Origin: Clonostachys chloroleuca
Lineage: Eukaryota > Ascomycota > Sordariomycetes > Hypocreales > Bionectriaceae
NCBI GenBank assembly: GCA_037952775.1
Contig: JBANAY010000004.1
Span: 8,122,001 to 8,186,000, forward strand
Direction of reading: 5' to 3'
DNA length: 64,000 nucleotides
Shown: positions 60,839 to 64,000 of the stretch, in pieces
How the letters are laid out: every line of letters starts with the position of its first letter
How positions within the stretch are numbered: position 1 is the first letter of the stretch
Program-made: the position numbers and the translations under genes
Notes under the pieces: generated by a model
What the model was told of the DNA's origin: nothing
Databases searched by the model: none
What the model saw: only the letters and a program-made list of their open reading frames with translations

Positions 60839-61989
60839 ATTGATAGACTAAGATTGTAGTGGAAACCGGACAGAAAACGACATGATGATAGATGTCTGAT
60901 GAAAAGATAGAGGAATCCGTACAGCAGACTGTGGAGCCTCACTCAAATGGTGATGATGTTGTTTTGCAGTAGCGGCGATGTGCTGCCGCAGTTAAAAGGA
61001 TAAAGAACGGAGATATTCTAGAAATCGCCGTTCCAGCATCGTGCTGTAAAAACTGTCTAAGCCTGCCTTTCATTTGACAGGCTATTCGTGCCATCGCGAG
61101 TGCGAAATCAAGCCTTAGTGGGCTCTGGATGGATCATGTCTAATCTATTAGAAGTGGCTATCCGTGCGACTTGAGCCTCTTCCAAGCCCTGTACCTGTCA
61201 ACCTGTGCAGAGCACACAGTGACAAATGTGTGTTGAAAAGCAATGAGCCAGCCCTGCCAAGACTGCCTGAAGCGATGATCATTGTCGGTGTAAGGGTATA
61301 AGTGATGTCTCGGTGACGAATTTATCACCAAGTCCCACCGAGGCGTCGAGTAATGCGCCGAGTAAGGCAGACTGTGTGTTTTCAGGGGGTTGGTCTAGGA
61401 GTCTTTGTCTATAATTTGTGAATGAGGCTGCGAGAGGCGTTCCAGTAAGTCATGTTTCGTTTTAGCCACCTGAAGTGATTTTGTACCACTCCACTGCGGT
61501 TGGCACCGCCGCAGTGCTACCCGATTGTCTACATTAGAGAGGATAGCTGATGGCTGGTTGAGCCACACACTCGAAAGCACTTATGCCCAACCCTCAATCC
61601 TGATCCATTCCACTTGTCTCGAGATGAATTGGTGCGGCCGGGAAGGAATTGCATAACCGAAGTGGCATGTATATATTCAGAATATCCCAGCGCTGCCCCG
61701 GTTTGCCGGCTGGAACTCTTCTGCGCCTCCATATATTCTCTCGATTGTACTCAAATTAGGCAAAATGGCAACTCAGCCCGGAGAAATATCGCGGGAATTT
61801 CACCTCTCGTTCCTTCTGAAGACTTGAGGCCTGTTTATGCCTCCTCTGCCGAAGACTCCTCTCCTGAAGGCTCTTCTGCTGGAGGATCCGGCGACGGCCC
61901 GAAAGGATGACGAAGGTCCCTACGAGTAACGGTTTTATTAACGGATGCGTCAGTGCTGGTCTTGAGTCTCGGGTCACCTTGCGCTTACT
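60839..61989. other. Intergenic stretch with no clear gene
   Basis: About 1.1 kb after LYS1. A short proline/serine-rich frame near 61766-61909 may be the eroded 5' end of the membrane-protein relic that follows. Confidence 0.4.
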
Positions 61990-63909
61990 ATTTTCCTCAT
62001 GCGTTATCATGGTCGTCCTATTAACGCGAGCTACGATATTCTTCAATCTATTCTGACTACTGTACGAATAAATGATATTGCGGCATTCCACAACCGACTG
62101 TTTCGACTGACTGCTTCTCCTAGATCGGACCAATATTCCCCATGGTGTTTGCTTTCATCGTTAGTCGGTTTTTGTATCACGCCGCTCGCTACCGACTGGA
62201 GAATGGCGCTTCACTTGGGGCACTGGAACAGTTAATGGAGTCGAACGGTTGGCTCCGCAGTCGCAACACATTTTGAACTCCGTGCGTTTAACATCCTTGG
62301 CTTTTTGATACTCTTCGTTTGGATATTTTCTCCAGTTGGGGGACAGTCATTCCTCCGTGTCCTCGATATGACTTATCCACCAGCCAACACATCTTTGTTC
62401 TATATAAACACACTGAAGAGTCCCTTTATTATCGACAATGCTACTTTCACAGATTCGTCCTTCGTATCTGCCTTCTATTCAAGCCATTCTGGCCGACCTG
62501 GACCGAGCGATCTGTGGGCAACGTCAAGATTCCGCTTCTACATGTTGACATCACGTCTGATATTTGGCATAAAGTCGACCATGACACGGCGAGGTATTCT
62601 GCCTTCATTGGACTGCCGATAGGTAACGTATCAATTGGGAACAGCACGTTTTATCTCGAGTCAAATTACTTGCAACTGAATTGTTGTCACGTCACGAGCC
62701 ACAGACTGAATAAGAGCACGCACTCGTATTCAGAAGCCGAAACTCCCATTAGCGAACTGAAACTACCTGAGAATCCTAGAAAATGGCCTCATTTCAAGGA
62801 TAAGAATCGAACCTTCCCGTCAACGGAAGGAGGAAAGGAAGTAGTAAATGGGTCTTGGTACGGGTCTCAACACCCTGGATCTAAAGAAGTGAAGTGGATT
62901 ATTGCGATTAATCGGTTTGTTGATAAGTTTTGGTTCACTGCATTCGAAACGAGGCATTACGCGGACCCATACAAGCTTGATCTGTACTGGTTCCCTAGCA
63001 TGGCTGTTTTCGAGAACGAAACGGCAATTGAGGCCGGTCCAACATATCTGCTGTTCCAGGCAAGACGAAACGTTACGATTCATTATTATGAGCCTTACAA
63101 GGTTGAGCGCGTCGCTGTTGATGTTCAGAAAGCAAAATGCCTGGTTCTTCAGAAGTACGTGGAATCCCGTGTCGCTTGCTCTCGAGCGACTCACAAATCG
63201 ACACCAGACTGCCGATTGGAGTCACAACGCCCATCGCAGAAGCAGCACCTGCCAGAAAACCTTTCTTTTCTCTCACATCCACCAGTGTTTGGATTTCTTT
63301 CAAAAAAATCTACCTCCGATACTTCAGACCTACGGCGAGTTTGACCCAGGTCTTTGGAGTATCTCTGATCAGCTAGAAGCTCTCGATGGACCCAATGTGC
63401 CGGACTTCACCAATATTTCGGCATCACAGTTGAGTCGTGGGCTGACCAGGATGATCAACTCCTATTTACTGGTACATCAGGCGGACACGTACCTGCTACC
63501 ACGGGAATTAAACAATATTTCGCTGCGTGATCTTCAAGATAAGTACCTGACTAAGGATTGGAGCCTAGTGTAAGCCGAGACAACTCATCTTACTAGGGTA
63601 TTCTCTGTCTCCTGGCCCTGGATGATTGCATGATTTGCTTCGTGTGGTGTTCTAGCTATGTGCGGAATCATAGGAATCATTTTGGTGCACCTTGGAAATA
63701 GCCCAGAAATACTAGGATTTGTATCTGCCATCGTAAGGGACTCCCGATATATCAAGATTCCTACCGATATTGATCAGATGAATGGGGAAGATCTCTCAAA
63801 GTTACTGAAGAACGAGCGACTGAGTTATGGATACACAAGTTCTGAGAGCAGGAGAGTACCGCAAATGGGGATTGGACGGGAAACAGAAATCACAAAGATC
63901 GAGGTATAA
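61990..63909 (+). pseudogene. Relic of a large fungal membrane protein of unknown function
   Basis: Pieces of one protein family appear in order but in changing frames. They run from IGPIFPMVFAFIVSRFLYH and LGALEQLMES through ATHFELRAFNILGFLILFVW and SPVGGQSFLRVL, VKIPLLHV, then QTYGEFDPGLWSISDQLE, to MCGIIGIILVHLGNSPEILG, ending at a stop at 63907-63909. Frame jumps without possible introns occur at about 62241-62246, at a GGG run (62516-62518, four G expected) and at an A7 run (63302-63308). One jump near 62123 is a normal intron (GTACGA...CCTAG). I know this family only as multi-pass hypothetical proteins common in Aspergillus and Penicillium. Either the copy is decayed or the sequence is poor here. 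Confidence 0.55.
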
Positions 63910-64000
63910 TGATTTTGGAATCCATTTTTCAATCGCAAACCGGCGACCTGTTGCTATAGAGATCTTGGCAATCTATATGCTAGATACACTGTTACGGATG

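Overview
The window is nuclear DNA from a filamentous ascomycete, most likely a eurotiomycete (Aspergillus/Penicillium type). Genes are monocistronic on both strands. Their introns are short (about 45-90 nt), with GTRNGT donors, CTAAC/CTGAC-like branch sites and YAG acceptors. The protein families are typical of moulds: Crh-type GH16, Zn2Cys6 regulators, NCS1 permease, LaeA-like methyltransferase, pisatin-demethylase-like P450. I found no tRNA, rRNA, CRISPR array or intact transposon.

Layout. 0-15 kb: the 5' part of an MFS transporter (cut by the window edge), a GPI-anchored Crh-type cell-wall transglycosylase, a secreted epoxide-hydrolase-like enzyme, an F-box-like protein, a PL1 pectate lyase and a secreted GH16 glucanase, with long empty intergenic stretches. 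16.4-28.3 kb: pyrimidine block A, with an NCS1 nucleobase permease, iso-orotate (uracil-5-carboxylate) decarboxylase, a damaged Zn2Cys6 regulator, URC1, URC4 and a uracil phosphoribosyltransferase (UPRT). 28.4-38.2 kb: five genes of other kinds, namely a flavin amine oxidase, a Zn2Cys6 regulator, a protein joining an ENTH-like domain to a pseudokinase, a frameshifted metallophosphoesterase and a multi-pass membrane protein. 39.0-51.2 kb: pyrimidine block B, with methylmalonate/malonate-semialdehyde dehydrogenase (MMSDH), a second UPRT, a PRPP synthetase, a thymine-7-hydroxylase-like 2OG dioxygenase, an aldehyde dehydrogenase and a second MMSDH-like enzyme. 51.4-64 kb: a P450, a LaeA-like methyltransferase, saccharopine dehydrogenase (LYS1) with a C-terminal frameshift, and a decayed membrane-protein gene.

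Main result. Blocks A and B together look like one extended thymine/uracil catabolic cluster. The inferred path is: uptake by NCS1; thymine to uracil-5-carboxylate by the 2OG dioxygenase; decarboxylation to uracil; UPRT plus PRPP gives UMP, with PRPP made by a synthetase encoded in the cluster; URC1 and URC4 open and cleave the ring by the URC route known from Lachancea kluyveri; the C3 semialdehyde is oxidised to an acyl-CoA by MMSDH. Several promoters in the cluster carry groups of GATA sites, which fits AreA-type nitrogen control. The assignments rest on protein motifs and remembered family sequences; no search was run.

A second theme is gene damage. Five genes (the block A regulator, URC4, the metallophosphoesterase, LYS1 and the right-edge membrane protein) carry small indels that break otherwise convincing reading frames. 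Several of these lie in homopolymer runs, so real decay and sequencing error must be told apart. Exon coordinates were derived by hand from splice signals and reading-frame continuity.
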